DNA of 64,000 nt from Virgibacillus_O sediminis. GTDB lineage: Bacteria; Bacillota; Bacilli; Bacillales; Amphibacillaceae. This document shows, one piece after another, positions 51,249 through 60,992 of this stretch. A program made the position numbers and the translations under genes. The notes beneath the pieces were generated by a model. It was not told where the DNA came from. It saw nothing but the letters and a program-made list of their open reading frames with translations, and made no database searches. Position 1 is the stretch's first letter, and every line of letters starts with the position of its first letter. The DNA is taken from NCBI RefSeq assembly GCF_042643265.1, contig NZ_JBHRRZ010000001.1:1-64000 (forward strand), in the 5' to 3' direction.

Positions 51249-52102
51249 TGGAAGTAGTACCAACAAGAACGTACATAAAAAGAAAAAGCAATGGTCGAAT
51301 TACCATTAAGTCAGGAAACAAAGCGGAATATACGATGCAGTGGACAATTATCCTGCTGGGTGTTTTATCAATTATGTCCTTTGTATTTTTTGATTACACA
51401 GGGCTGAATTTGATAAAGGCCATTACAGAAACGGCTTATAATTTGAAGGTAATGTTTTTTGAGCCTGGGTTAAGTCATTTTGGCTGGGGTGAAGCTTTAT
51501 ATCAGGTAGGTATTACACTCGGTCTAGCCGTTTTATCGACAGTGTTCGGAGCAGTTATTGCATTTTTTCTGTCTTTGCTGGCTGCAACCAATTTATCGAA
51601 AGGATGGATCTCAAAGACGATACGGGTAATGGTAGCTTTTATCCGGGCGGTTCCAACCATATTATGGGTGTTAATATTTGCGATTGCAGCAGGCTTAGGA
51701 AGTGAAGCGGCAATACTTGGCATGCTTTTTCATTCTGTTGCGTACTTAGTAAAGGCATTCTCCGAGGCTTTTGAGGAAGTAGATACCGGAGTTATTGAAG
51801 CATTACGGGCTACGGGTTCCAAATGGTGGCATATTGTTACACATGCTGTACTCCCTTCCACTTTTACGTATTTACTGTCATGGACATTCTTACGGTTTGA
51901 AATCAACTTCTCGGTAGCGGTAGCAATGGGTGCTGCAGCTGGTGCGGGTGGTATCGGATTCGAACTCTTTATGGCATCCGGATTTTATTTTGATTTAAGC
52001 GAAGTCGGATTTATCACCTATGCAATTTTAGCAATTGCTATTCTTTTAGAAGTGTTTTCGACTCGTTTGAAAAGGCGTTATTTTCCCACCCAGGGTGCAT
52101 GA
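51248..52102 (+). CDS. phnE: Phosphonate ABC transporter permease PhnE (second copy)
   Basis: A 284-residue permease with a longer basic N-terminal tail (YIKRKSNGRITIKSGNKAEY) and six helices; coupling loop GVIEALRATGSKWWHIVTHA and VLPSTFTYLLSWTFLRFEIN. Clearly diverged from its partner. Translationally coupled to it (ATG overlaps the stop: TAATG). Confidence 0.94.
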   Translation: MEVVPTRTYIKRKSNGRITIKSGNKAEYTMQWTIILLGVLSIMSFVFFDYTGLNLIKAITETAYNLKVMFFEPGLSHFGWGEALYQVGITLGLAVLSTVFGAVIAFFLSLLAATNLSKGWISKTIRVMVAFIRAVPTILWVLIFAIAAGLGSEAAILGMLFHSVAYLVKAFSEAFEEVDTGVIEALRATGSKWWHIVTHAVLPSTFTYLLSWTFLRFEINFSVAVAMGAAAGAGGIGFELFMASGFYFDLSEVGFITYAILAIAILLEVFSTRLKRRYFPTQGA

Positions 52103-52386
52103 ATTTAATAGTCTATGCCATTCACTTACCTGTTTGTTTTCAATTTCTCTCGACTATCTTATTAGGTTTATTAAACGTCAATTGGAGTATATTTAATATT
52201 TATTATTATAGCTTTATTATTGATCCTTTCAAGTAATGTAAAGTCATTAAAATTCTTTACTTCGAACCTACATGTTTGCCATAGAGGTTTTAAGGAGGTG
52301 AAATAATCGAGAAGGCTGCTGAGCAACTGACATGGTAAATAACTTCTTGACTATTAAACCAAAAATTAAAAAGGAAGGATGTAAAG
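52103..52386. other. Intergenic region upstream of the secreted phosphoesterase
   Basis: Contains a weak 11-bp series, TTTAAT (52192), TTATTA (52203), TTATTA (52214), which could be degenerate PhoP boxes. AAGGAGGTGAAAT near 52291 opens a very short frame (IIEKAAEQLTW) that is probably not a gene. No clear terminator after phnE. Confidence 0.35.
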
Positions 52387-54051
52387 ATGAAAGCAACTAA
52401 ATTCGTTTTTATTATGATGATGGTTTTCAGTTTGTTGGTGCCTTCTTTATCACAAGGGTCCAACTATGTAAAGGCAGAGGCTAGCTCGTCAGCTTTTAAA
52501 ATTGCTATTCTGCCTGATACCCAGAACTTAGCAATGAACCATCCGAATATCTTTCGCTCCCAAACACAGTGGATTGCCGACAATTGGGAGGAGCAGAATA
52601 TCAAGTTTGTCACTCACGTGGGAGACATCGTTAACAATAACAACACACCCCAGTGGGAGGTTGCTTCTGATGCGATGCGAACTTTGAATGGTGTTGTTCC
52701 TTATACTGTTTTACCTGGAAATCATGATATGGGCACGAACGGTTCAGCCAATACACGGGATACCACTTTATATAATACCTATTTTCCGGTAAGCGATTTT
52801 TCCGAGACCGAGACTTTTGAGGGTGTTTATCCGGCGGAACCTGACAAGTATGATAATAATTATCATACTTTCAACGCTGGAGGAACTGACTGGTTAGTAC
52901 TTTCGCTGGAATTTGGACCAAGAGATCCTGTGTTGGATTGGGCGAACGAGGTGGTGTCTTCTCATCCCAATCACCGTGTAATCGTAGTAACGCATAGCTA
53001 TATGTTTTCTGATGAGACTCGTCATAATTCAGGACATGCTTGGAATCCACATAATTACGGTGTAGCTTCAGAACCAGGTGGGGTTAATGACGGGGAAGAA
53101 ATGTGGCAGAAGTTCGTCAAGCTACATCCGAATATCTCAATGGTGCTTAGTGGACATGTGTTGAATGATGGACAAGGTCGTCGTGTATCAGTAGGAGACT
53201 ATGGGAATAAGGTCTATCAAATGCTAGCTAACTACCAGATGCAAGAAAATGGAGGAAATGGTTTTCTGCGTCTTCTGGAAATCGACCCAGAAAAAGGGAC
53301 TGTGAAAGGAACCAGTTACTCACCTTATCTAGATGAGTACAAAACGGACTGGCAAAATGAATTCCTGTATACAAACGTTGATCTTGATACACCAGATTCA
53401 GATGTTATACCTCCCAAGTATCTCTTGAAAGAGGACTTTGATGGGGAGCAAGAACCATACTGCGAAAGTGGAAATAATAAATTTAAATGTGGTGATAACG
53501 GGCTTATGGCAGACTGGTCAGTTGTGGATGAGGGATCGGTTTCCGCACCATCCAATTGGTCAGTAGTGAGAGGGGAACTAGTACAGTCTTCCAACATCTA
53601 TGGTCCGAATGTTTCTGCTGTTGAAAACCGGAAGGGTACCTTTGCATATTACGATAGTGCTAAGTCAATCAATTCTTGGAGAGATTATACGGTTTCCGCT
53701 ACATTACGCTCCAACGATAATGACGGAATTGGTCTTATGTTCCGCTATCAGGACCCCGATAATTACTATAAACTAGATTTGGATGAGGAGAGGAATTTCA
53801 TCAAGCTTTTCAAAGTCGTTGATGGAGTGGAGACTACACTGGCCCAGGTGGATGAGCCAGGATATACCATAGGCGCCAATTTTGAATTAAATATAACGGT
53901 CAGTGGCAATCAGATTCAAGCGTTCAAGGACGGAATCGATATATTTGGAGAACCCATTATGGATGATTCCCATTCTACTGGTACGGTAGCTTTATATTCT
54001 TGGGGAAATCCGAATAGCTACTTCGATGGTATACGAGTTACAAAAGAATAA
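52387..54051 (+). CDS. Secreted calcineurin-like phosphoesterase with C-terminal LamG-like domain
   Basis: A 554-residue protein, ATG with AAAGGAAGG upstream. Signal peptide about residues 1-30. The metallophosphoesterase domain (about 35-320) has IAILPDTQN, VTHVGDIVNNNN, LPGNHDMG, VVTHSYM and LSGHVLNDG, the five metal-site blocks. Residues about 345-554 form a beta-rich jelly-roll-like domain (DGIGLMFRYQDPDNYYKLDL, then GTVALYSWGNPNSYFDGIRV) as in LamG/3-keto-disaccharide-type modules that may bind polymers. It probably hydrolyses extracellular phosphoesters; its place next to phn supports a phosphorus-scavenging role. Substrate unknown. Confidence 0.88.
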   Translation: MKATKFVFIMMMVFSLLVPSLSQGSNYVKAEASSSAFKIAILPDTQNLAMNHPNIFRSQTQWIADNWEEQNIKFVTHVGDIVNNNNTPQWEVASDAMRTLNGVVPYTVLPGNHDMGTNGSANTRDTTLYNTYFPVSDFSETETFEGVYPAEPDKYDNNYHTFNAGGTDWLVLSLEFGPRDPVLDWANEVVSSHPNHRVIVVTHSYMFSDETRHNSGHAWNPHNYGVASEPGGVNDGEEMWQKFVKLHPNISMVLSGHVLNDGQGRRVSVGDYGNKVYQMLANYQMQENGGNGFLRLLEIDPEKGTVKGTSYSPYLDEYKTDWQNEFLYTNVDLDTPDSDVIPPKYLLKEDFDGEQEPYCESGNNKFKCGDNGLMADWSVVDEGSVSAPSNWSVVRGELVQSSNIYGPNVSAVENRKGTFAYYDSAKSINSWRDYTVSATLRSNDNDGIGLMFRYQDPDNYYKLDLDEERNFIKLFKVVDGVETTLAQVDEPGYTIGANFELNITVSGNQIQAFKDGIDIFGEPIMDDSHSTGTVALYSWGNPNSYFDGIRVTKE

Positions 54052-54105
54052 AAAGTATGGCGAAGATTTCTAGAATAAGACTAGAAGAAACACGGGTTTT
54101 CATTA

Positions 54106-54142
54106 AAGTCTCTGTAGAGATAATTCTCTACAGGGCTTTTTA
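54106..54142 (+). terminator. Terminator of the phosphoesterase gene
   Basis: AAGTCTCTGTAGAGA and TCTCTACAGGGCTT pair with one mismatch around a short loop, followed by TTTAATTTT. Confidence 0.8.
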
Positions 54143-54239
54143 ATTTTACTACATAGAAGGAGGTATGATTGAGTATTCCGTGGCTCAATTGTTGAACACT
54201 CTCACCTTATGACCGGCATGATGTAATAAGTCATCCACC

Positions 54240-54400
54240 AGTTACCGCACACACACTTTTTCAGATCATATCAAGAAGATACGAACATGGCCCAATGATT
54301 ATTACTTCAAATAGATCATATGTGTGGAATGGGGAAAAACCTTTGGAGAGTGGGGGAGGCTCTTTTCCGAAATAGTGCATTGTTATCGTTTAAAAAAGCA
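54240..54400 (+). pseudogene. Relic of an IS21-family IstB
   Basis: TLFQIISRRYEHGPMIITSN, then after a shift EWGKTFGEWG, corresponds to the 'LFFQLISRRYERGSMILTSN ... EWGEVF' stretch of IstB. Only about 50 residues remain. It differs clearly from the IstB at the left edge of the window, so it comes from another element. Confidence 0.6.
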
Positions 54401-54467
54401 CACCTTTACGAACGGAAAGGGGTATAATTAAGGAAGAATCTACCATTGAAAGAGAGGTTATTCTTTA

Positions 54468-55085
54468 ATGGAAGTACGGCAGAATGGATATATACGGGTG
54501 AGCAGCAGAGACCAAAATGAAGAACGGCAGGTCGCAGCTATGAAAGAGAGAGGAATAAAACAGCGTGATATTTTTATTGATAAGATGAGTGGCAAGGATT
54601 TTGAGAGGGAACAGTATCAGCTTTTAAAACGTATCCTTCGTCCGGGAGATGTATTGTACATCCACTCCCTTGACAGGTTCGGTCGGAACAAAGAGGAAAT
54701 TGTACAGGAGTGGAATGCTATCACGAAAGAGTTGCAGACTGACATTGTCGTATTGGACATGCCGTTACTTGATACCACCCAATACAAGGACAGCATGGGA
54801 ACATTCATTGCTGATCTGGTCTTGCAAATCCTGTCCTGGATGGCACAGGAAGAAAGAGACCGGATAAGGAAACGACAGCGTGAAGGAATTGATGTTGCAA
54901 TAAAGCAGGGAAAGAAAATGGGGCGACCTAAGGCGCAGGTTACCGATGAATTTATGCAAGCTTATAAGAAATGGAGAAGGGGAGAGATTACAGCTACAAG
55001 GGCAATGCAACAGGCTGGGGTTAAAAAAACTACTTTTTACAAATTAGTAAGAGAGGCGGAGCACCTATCGACTCCCACTAACTGA
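54468..55085 (+). CDS. Serine recombinase (resolvase/invertase family)
   Basis: A 205-residue site-specific recombinase, ATG with AAAGAGAGG upstream. Catalytic domain (about 6-140): YIRVSSRDQNEERQ with nucleophile Ser12, LYIHSLDRFGRN with the active-site Arg residues, IVVLDMPLLDT. The C-terminus has the GRPKAQVTDEF linker and an HTH (GEITATRAMQQAGVKKTTFY). Size and layout fit small plasmid or transposon resolvases. Intact, in a zone of broken mobile genes. Confidence 0.92.
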   Translation: MEVRQNGYIRVSSRDQNEERQVAAMKERGIKQRDIFIDKMSGKDFEREQYQLLKRILRPGDVLYIHSLDRFGRNKEEIVQEWNAITKELQTDIVVLDMPLLDTTQYKDSMGTFIADLVLQILSWMAQEERDRIRKRQREGIDVAIKQGKKMGRPKAQVTDEFMQAYKKWRRGEITATRAMQQAGVKKTTFYKLVREAEHLSTPTN

Positions 55086-55162
55086 CTATGATAAATAATT
55101 AGCACTTTGGGTGGAAGCAGCTAAATTAAATAATCAGAATGAATTAAAAAGGAAGGTGGAAT

Positions 55163-55902
55163 ATGCAAAAGTTTTCAAAAGAGGTTATTAACCAATTAAA
55201 GCATTATGTCTATATTTACTCAGATCCCGAAACCGATGACATTTTTTATGTCGGAAAGGGTGTGGGCAACCGCGTATTTTCGCACTTAACCGATAATGAG
55301 GATACAGAAAAAAGTCGCATGATTAAACGTATTCGGGACAGGGGACAAGAACCCAAAATCGAAATTCTTATTCACGACTGGAAGATGACCATACAGCCCT
55401 GAAAGTTGAAGCTTCAGTGATAGACCTTATTGGAAAAGAGAAATTGACGAATCGAGTGCGTGGTTTTCAGAGTGGTGTCTTTGGAAGAGTTAGCGTTAAT
55501 CAATTAATCTCTCACTATGATCGGAAGCATGTCATCATCGATGAGTCTGTGATGTTAATCCGTTTAACTAAAGCTTTTCGTTATGATTTAACAGACATTG
55601 AATTATATGACACAGTCAGGGGGGCATGGCGAATCGGGGATAATAGGGAAAAAGTAGATTATGCATTTGCAGTATTTGATGGCATTGTGCACGAAGTATA
55701 TAAAGTGGAAGGCTGGTTTAAGGCAGGAAGTACCTTCAATACAAGAGGGAGGCTCGATAACGAATCCCGGTGGGAGTTCGTCGGTCGTATTGCAGACGAT
55801 ACCATGAGATCCAAATATCTGAGGAAATCGGTTGAACACTATCTGACAAGAGGTGCACAGAACCCGATTAAATACGTGAATGTATTGGACAAGTCTGTTT
55901 GA
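55163..55902 (+). pseudogene. GIY-YIG domain protein (LEM-3-like), frameshifted
   Basis: ATG with AAAGGAAGGTGG upstream. The N-terminal frame HYVYIYSDPETDDIFYVGKG, then VGNRVFSHLTD, is a GIY-YIG variant of the LEM-3-like group (YVYIY ... FYVGKG). A one-base loss near 55374 breaks it; the other frame continues LEDDHTALKVEASVIDLIGK and RVRGFQSGVFGRVSVNQLIS, then a C-terminal domain of about 120 residues rich in aromatics. Complete apart from the shift. A nuclease role for the intact protein is likely; these genes occur in defence or mobile contexts. Confidence 0.7.
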
Positions 55903-56047
55903 ATTTCTATTGCTTTATAACATCTTGTTTGAACAGATTGTACCTTAATTGTCCTGAGGTTGATGAGGAAAGAGGGCGGGTTCGGATAGAAGCAAGTAGC
56001 GACATAAATTTTTGAAAGGTAAGGGCGTTGATCTATTTGGAAAATCT

Positions 56048-56371
56048 TCAGAGGAAACAGCTTTGAAAGTCTATAATCGATTTGATTTGATCTAAAAATA
56101 CACCTGGCCCCGTTGGATTTTCCGAGACCAGGTGTATTAGATTAGTGTTTGTCCTCTTCAAATAAAGCTCATCCATAATTAAATCTCCCTGCCCCAAGCC
56201 TTCTAAGTAACCCTCATAAGTGAGTATTTTCACCTTCAATCGGTTCATTTCATAATCAAGATCTCCAAAATACATATGCATTTCTTTCAACACTTGTTTC
56301 AACTCTTCGTTTTACTCTTGCTTAACTAAAACCTCTTGCCACTTGTCCAATTTTCGCATAGTAGTATTCAT
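56048..56371 (-). pseudogene. Small helical protein gene with an early stop
   Basis: ATAAGGAGG precedes an ATG at 56371: MNTTMRKLDKWQEVLVKQE, stop TAA (56312-56314), then NEELKQVLKEMHMYFGDLDY and EMNRLKVKILTYEGYLEGLG in the same frame. One codon change (for example from AAA or CAA) inactivates a gene of about 85-100 residues. The last codons run into a hairpin (AATACACCTGG / CCAGGTGTATT, 56094-56140) that is a minus-strand terminator. Family unknown. Confidence 0.5.
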
Positions 56372-56422
56372 TTAATTTCGCCTCCTTATTCTATAATCGT
56401 TAGTAAGGGGGCTTTTGGTGTC

Positions 56423-57592
56423 ATGGTTGGTCTGAAATCACTCATTAAAGATGTGTTTGAGGATTTTGGTTTAATTATTTCAGGTTGGTCTGCCACGTGG
56501 GATTCAGGAATTAGGGACCTCATGTATAGCGTACAATCCAGAAGGTATAGTTGGTATTGGAATGCTCTTTACGATAACATCTCTCCTGAGGCAAAAGAAT
56601 TATTAGAGTTCAGAGATGGAACATTAATCCCCGGGGATACAGCAGATTCATTCTTTAGCCAAATTAAAGAAAATGTAGAAGCCATCGAAATGCAGAGATT
56701 TCAACATACTGATGAAGCCGAAGTTATAGTAAATAAGACTAAAAAGTACATTAAATCCAATAATTATGTGGACCTTAATGATCTTCTCATAAAAGAAACA
56801 AACAAAACAATAGAATTTATTAAGAAGATTGAAGCTAGCTCTGAAGTAGATGATTATCATGAATTTATTACCGAAATTATTACCTTTACTACTCCATTAG
56901 GACGTGTTATATCCTTAATTTCATACTATGGGGAAGGAAATTTCCATAGTGATTTAATTATTAAAACTTTCGAACGTCTATCTCAAGAATTTATAACAAG
57001 TGGACTAGAACAAAAAATAAAGCTCCAGCATTTACCTCTTACTCTTGTTTTTTATGCTGCTGGTCTCTCTTATTTTTCAAGAGAAAGATTTAGAGATTTA
57101 AATAATATATTCTATAAGCCATCTAGCGAAGAAAGAATGCTAAAAGAACGCGGGATTCCATTATTTGAACAACTTTGCCTGTCGAGAATATTGAGGGATT
57201 TAGATAGGTTAATTTCCTCTTATGAAAGACATTTTGCACCCCAGTCTAAATTTTTAAGCCTTAATATATATGAGATGTTCGTCGATGTTTTTCCAACTGA
57301 AGCTGAGTATCAAAAAAACTTTGACTTATTTGAACTGACACTTGGGCTTAAAATTGAACAACAGGGTCAATTAGTAAATTATATCGGTATGTTCCACTTT
57401 AAGATGGATAAATCGACCCTATTTAACTTTTTTAGCAAGGGGAAAGCGATGGGAAATCAGTGGGATTACCTACAGTTATTTCAAGGGGAGGAAGAACTAA
57501 CATCATTACTGCACTCTTATAGTGAAACTTTCAATAAATACGGTGTTTTGGCAGGGGGAAATAGAACTGACTATACGCAACTTTATAAATAG
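56423..57592 (+). pseudogene. 5'-truncated SIR2-domain protein (defence type)
   Basis: The frame opens KSLIKDVFEDFGLIISGWSA, then TWDSGIRDLMYSVQSRRYSW with YWNAL. FGLIVCGWSGxWDxxLRxAI ... RRYxTYW is the end of the SIR2-like NADase domain found in anti-phage proteins; the nucleotide-binding N-terminal half (G-A-G-x-S) is missing. The next 340 residues are a helical C-terminal domain, intact to the stop. An ATG at 56423 could start translation, but without a ribosome site of note. Without its NAD+-binding part it should be inactive. Confidence 0.6.
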
Positions 57593-57696
57593 TGCTTACA
57601 AAAGGCCGCTTTTTTACATTAAAGATTCTAATTTCAATAACGGTTTTTAACTATGAAGGTTAGTAAATAGAAATAATTTCAAATTCAAGTCTTCTA

Positions 57697-57738
57697 TAAT
57701 CGGGCGCTATCCTTGAATAGGAATCTGCGCCCTTTTTT
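57697..57738 (+). terminator. Terminator of the SIR2-type gene
   Basis: GGGCGC and GCGCCC pair, with part of the inner arms (TATCC/GGAAT-type) also pairing, followed by TTTTTTATTTTT. Confidence 0.75.
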
Positions 57739-57742
57739 ATTT

Positions 57743-58795
57743 TTATCGTCCCTGATAGTTTGGGGTTCGATGGTTTCGTTGTCTTCTCATTTTTCTTTGC
57801 CGTAAAATGTTTTTCATTTCTTTAAAGCTTACAAATTTCTTGTTGGCTTCATCATACACCCGGAAACGAATCGATTCCAGACTGGAAGCCAGTGTGATGG
57901 TTGTCGCCTGTTGAAGTGGGGTTACATTATTATGGGTTTTTTCTAGGTTGTAATTAGGAACTCTTGGACTGAGATGATGCACGTGATGGAAACCAATGTT
58001 GCCGGTAATCCACTGCATGACCTTCGGAAGCTTGTAATAGGAACTTCCGTCGACGGCGGCCTTGACAAAATCCCATTCCTCTTCATTTTCAAAGTAGGAA
58101 TCTTCAAACTGGTGCTGGACATAGAACAACCAAATGCCGATGGCTCCTGATAGGAACAGAATGGGAATCTGTACAATCAGAAAGGCCTGCCAACCGATGA
58201 TCAATATTAACAGCGCGTAGATAACTGCAATGGAAGTGTTGATGAAATACGTGTTCATTCTCTCTTTTCGTTTAGCCCCTTTTTTATTAAACCGATTGTC
58301 TACAAGGAAAAGGAAAAATGGACCTAATCCGAACAATACAATGGGGTTACGATACAGCCTATACGTTAATCGGGTCCAAAAAGAAGCGTGAATATATTCA
58401 TCCACCGTCATCATCCATATATCTCCGGTGCCTCGTTTATCTAAATTGCTGTTTGTCGCATGGTGCATCGTGTGGCTACGTTTCCATTTTGCAAAAGCAA
58501 AATGGGTGATAATGCCGGTAAACGTACCAACCACTCGATTCGCTTGACTGCTTTTGAAAAATGACCCGTGGGTGCAGTCATGGAAAATGATAAAGATGCG
58601 AACGACAAAACCGGCGGCAATCACTGTTAATGCAAGGGTCAACCAAATGGATACCGATAAACTTTGGTATGCGAGGAACCAAAACAAGAAAAACGGTAAA
58701 ACACTATTGATTAACTGTGCGACCCCTACTTTTGTATCTGATTTTGCAAATGGTGCCACCCTTTTCTTTAGCTCTGCCTGTTGTTGTTTGCTCAT
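57743..58795 (-). CDS. des: Acyl-lipid fatty acid desaturase (Des-like)
   Basis: The ATG at 58795 (MSKQQQAELKKRVAPFAKSD) lies behind AGAAGGGAGAAGG and gives 350 residues, the length of B. subtilis Des (352). The frame stays open a further 69 codons upstream (see findings). The three His boxes are present: HDCTHG, HTMHHATN and HHVHH, among four or so membrane helices; NLDKRGTGDIWM, then FNKKGAKRKERMNTY and WLFYVQHQFEDSYFE, match Des closely. It introduces a delta-5-type double bond into membrane lipids on cold shift. No DesK/DesR genes lie nearby. Confidence 0.93.
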   Translation of the reverse strand: MSKQQQAELKKRVAPFAKSDTKVGVAQLINSVLPFFLFWFLAYQSLSVSIWLTLALTVIAAGFVVRIFIIFHDCTHGSFFKSSQANRVVGTFTGIITHFAFAKWKRSHTMHHATNSNLDKRGTGDIWMMTVDEYIHASFWTRLTYRLYRNPIVLFGLGPFFLFLVDNRFNKKGAKRKERMNTYFINTSIAVIYALLILIIGWQAFLIVQIPILFLSGAIGIWLFYVQHQFEDSYFENEEEWDFVKAAVDGSSYYKLPKVMQWITGNIGFHHVHHLSPRVPNYNLEKTHNNVTPLQQATTITLASSLESIRFRVYDEANKKFVSFKEMKNILRQRKMRRQRNHRTPNYQGR

Positions 58796-59194
58796 AACCT
58801 TCTCCCTTCTAAACATGCATCTGACTCGGCGTAACAGCCAATTGATCACAATGTTTGCATTTTCTTCCACTAATCGATTGACATAATTTTCATCTTGAGA
58901 ACTTACTCGTTGCGTAAGTGGAGTTGTGTGAAAATCGCAAACGTCCCCGACATAAGAGGATCGATGAACCACTTGTGTTGTGGTATCTATCAGATATTTC
59001 ATAGCGCTTTACCCTCTGAGGCCATAAAGAAAACGTTTAAAAGGTTAAAAAAGCCGAAAAAGGTCTTTTGATGACCACTTCCGGCTTATGTCCGGCTCTA
59101 TTGTCCGATTCATTTCCACCTTCATGGTTATTCGATTGTATAATTTAAGATGACACAGTGTTTCTCCCGTTTACATTAATCTACAAAACTATCA

Positions 59195-59919
59195 ATGACG
59201 AACGTCAGAAATGGCGTTGCAGTCAACTGGAAAACCCAAAAACCTTATCGAGGTATTAATACGATGCTCTTGGATGATGGAGAGTATGCAACCTTTAAAC
59301 AGATTAAGGAAGCTGGCGGCAAGGTAAAAAAGGGGTCTAAAAGTCATATTGTCGTATTCTGGAAAATGATTGAAGTGGAAGTGGAAGATCAGGAGGGGGA
59401 GGAAGAAAAAAAGAAAGTGCCTCTGATGCGGATGCGGTACTATAGAGTTTTTAAGATTGGTGAACAAACCGAAGGCATTGATCCAAAGCAGGAACTGGAA
59501 AAATTCGACCATGACCCTATTGAAGAAGCTGAAAAATCAAAGAAAATTATTTCAATGCTCCTTCCTTCAGCTATAAATCAGGTGGTGCCTGGTACAAACC
59601 CTTTGAAGATCATATAAATGTACCCCCTAAAGAAGATTTTATAAACATCCATGAATATTACAGTACGCTCTTCCATGAGATGGTCCACAGCACCGGACAC
59701 AAAGACCGATTGCATAGAAAAGAAGTCATGCAAGCAAACACACATAAAAGCAGAGATTACAGCAAAGAAGAATTGGTGGCCGAGCTTGGAGCTTCCATGT
59801 TATGCGGTATTTGTGGTATTGATAATGAAACAATAGATAATTCAGCTAGTTATATAGATTCATGGTTATGAGCTTTAAAGAATGATAAGACATTGATTGT
59901 ATCCTTACGGGCGGCATGA
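59195..59919 (+). pseudogene. ArdC-like antirestriction protein, truncated and broken
   Basis: VAVNWKTQKPYRGINTMLLD, then YATFKQIKEAGGKVKKGSKS and HIVVFWKM, is the ArdC ssDNA-binding N-domain, lacking its first 30 or so residues. The frame breaks near 59570. The next frame carries YKSGGAWYKPFEDHINVPPK and the metallopeptidase motif HEMVHSTGHKDRL, then YSKEELVAELGASMLCG. A TGA at about 59869 interrupts the last helix (YIDSWL*ALKNDKTLIV). ArdC-type proteins protect incoming plasmids; this copy is dead. Confidence 0.8.
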
Positions 59920-59976
59920 TGTAAATCACCCCCAGGTCATCACCCTGTTTTTAAAAGAGAAACATTATAATTACCA

Positions 59977-60516
59977 CTAACCATCGCCTCTTGGCGCAAG
60001 GCTTTCACCTCCAGTGCTACATTTTTTCATTGCATTCTCTTCCTGTCGTTTGGCGATATAGTCCATTTCAGCTAGATTTGCTTCTTCTGATGAATCCTCT
60101 TTGCGCCAACCATCGGCTGCTTCCTCTTTAATTCGTTGAGGCAATTCTTTCGTTAAAATCCGATCCAATAGCGAACCTAGGTTGTGGACGAGATGGAACC
60201 GGTCACTAACTTGTACAATCGATGGGTTCGCTCGCTCTATACCATTCCGGAAAGTACGGGAGCGGTCACGCGTGACCAGTTGGATATTAGGACGCTTCTC
60301 AAACCACTCTAGCACTGTCTCTTCTTTCCGATCCTCCAGTAGATCTATAGGTTCATGTGTAGCCAAATCACAAAAAAGTGTGCCATATTGATGGCCTTTC
60401 CGTAAGGCAAAATCATCCAATCCCACGAAAGGGAGGCGCTTTGTCTTTCTTCGGTAGGATTCCAACCAAGAAAACCGTTCAGTAAAAATTTTGGCAGGAA
60501 ACTGCCCCCATGTCAT
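59977..60516 (-). pseudogene. ISL3-family transposase, internal fragment
   Basis: LPFVGLDDFALRKGHQYGTL, then HEPIDLLEDRKEETVLEWFE, IQLVTRDRSRTFRNGIERAN and IVQVSDRFHLVHNL are the central DDE-domain blocks of ISL3 (IS204/IS1001/IS1165) transposases. The N-terminal zinc finger/HTH and the C-terminal catalytic Glu region are missing. No terminal repeats were found. It abuts a transporter relic at 60517. Confidence 0.85.
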
Positions 60517-60775
60517 CTGGAACTTAGCTGCATCCTAAAATAAATATCAGTGTACTAATTTCTTGGATATCTAAATAGAAAAGTGTCGCTACTGCAGTTA
60601 AACAAATAGCACTTCCTGCAGAACCTAAAAGGAGCAAGAACTTCTTTTTGTATCAACAAATTTTGTTGCTAAGGATGCAGCAATAACACCTATAGCACCA
60701 ACAAAAATAGTTTGAAATAGTGATGTTGACTGATCAGCACCCAGGTTTTCATTAAAGAAATGTTTCTGTCCCTAC
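60517..60775 (-). pseudogene. Relic of an MFS sugar-porter-like transporter
   Basis: On the minus strand FLNENLGADQSTSLFQTIFV, then GAIGVIAASLATKFVDTK and, after a shift, KFLLLLGSAGSAICLTAVAT resembles the helix 7-9 region of sugar porters (…TIxVGxxNxxxTxxAxxxxDxxGRKxLLLxGSxGM). It is cut by the ISL3 fragment and carries a frameshift. Confidence 0.45.
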
Positions 60776-60992
60776 TTTTATTATATCCCTCATGAATTCT
60801 GTGAATTTTCTTTCGTTTATATGTAATAAACATGGTATACCATAAAAAAATTACACCCATCTATAATTTTTAGAATATCCAAACTAATAGGTGTTTATTA
60901 AACTAAAATAGAAAGATTTTTCACTAGTTATGAAAGCGTTTTAAAGCGCAAAGGTTTTATGGTGTTACCAATAATATTAAGGAGGAGAAATT
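60776..60992. other. Upstream region of the deacetylase-nitrilase-SDR cluster
   Basis: Very AT-rich and without a gene. GAAAGCGTTTTAAAGCG near 60931 resembles a catabolite-response (cre) site (consensus WTGNAANCGNWNNCW) only partly. The ribosome site is AAGGAGGAG just before 60993. Confidence 0.35.
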
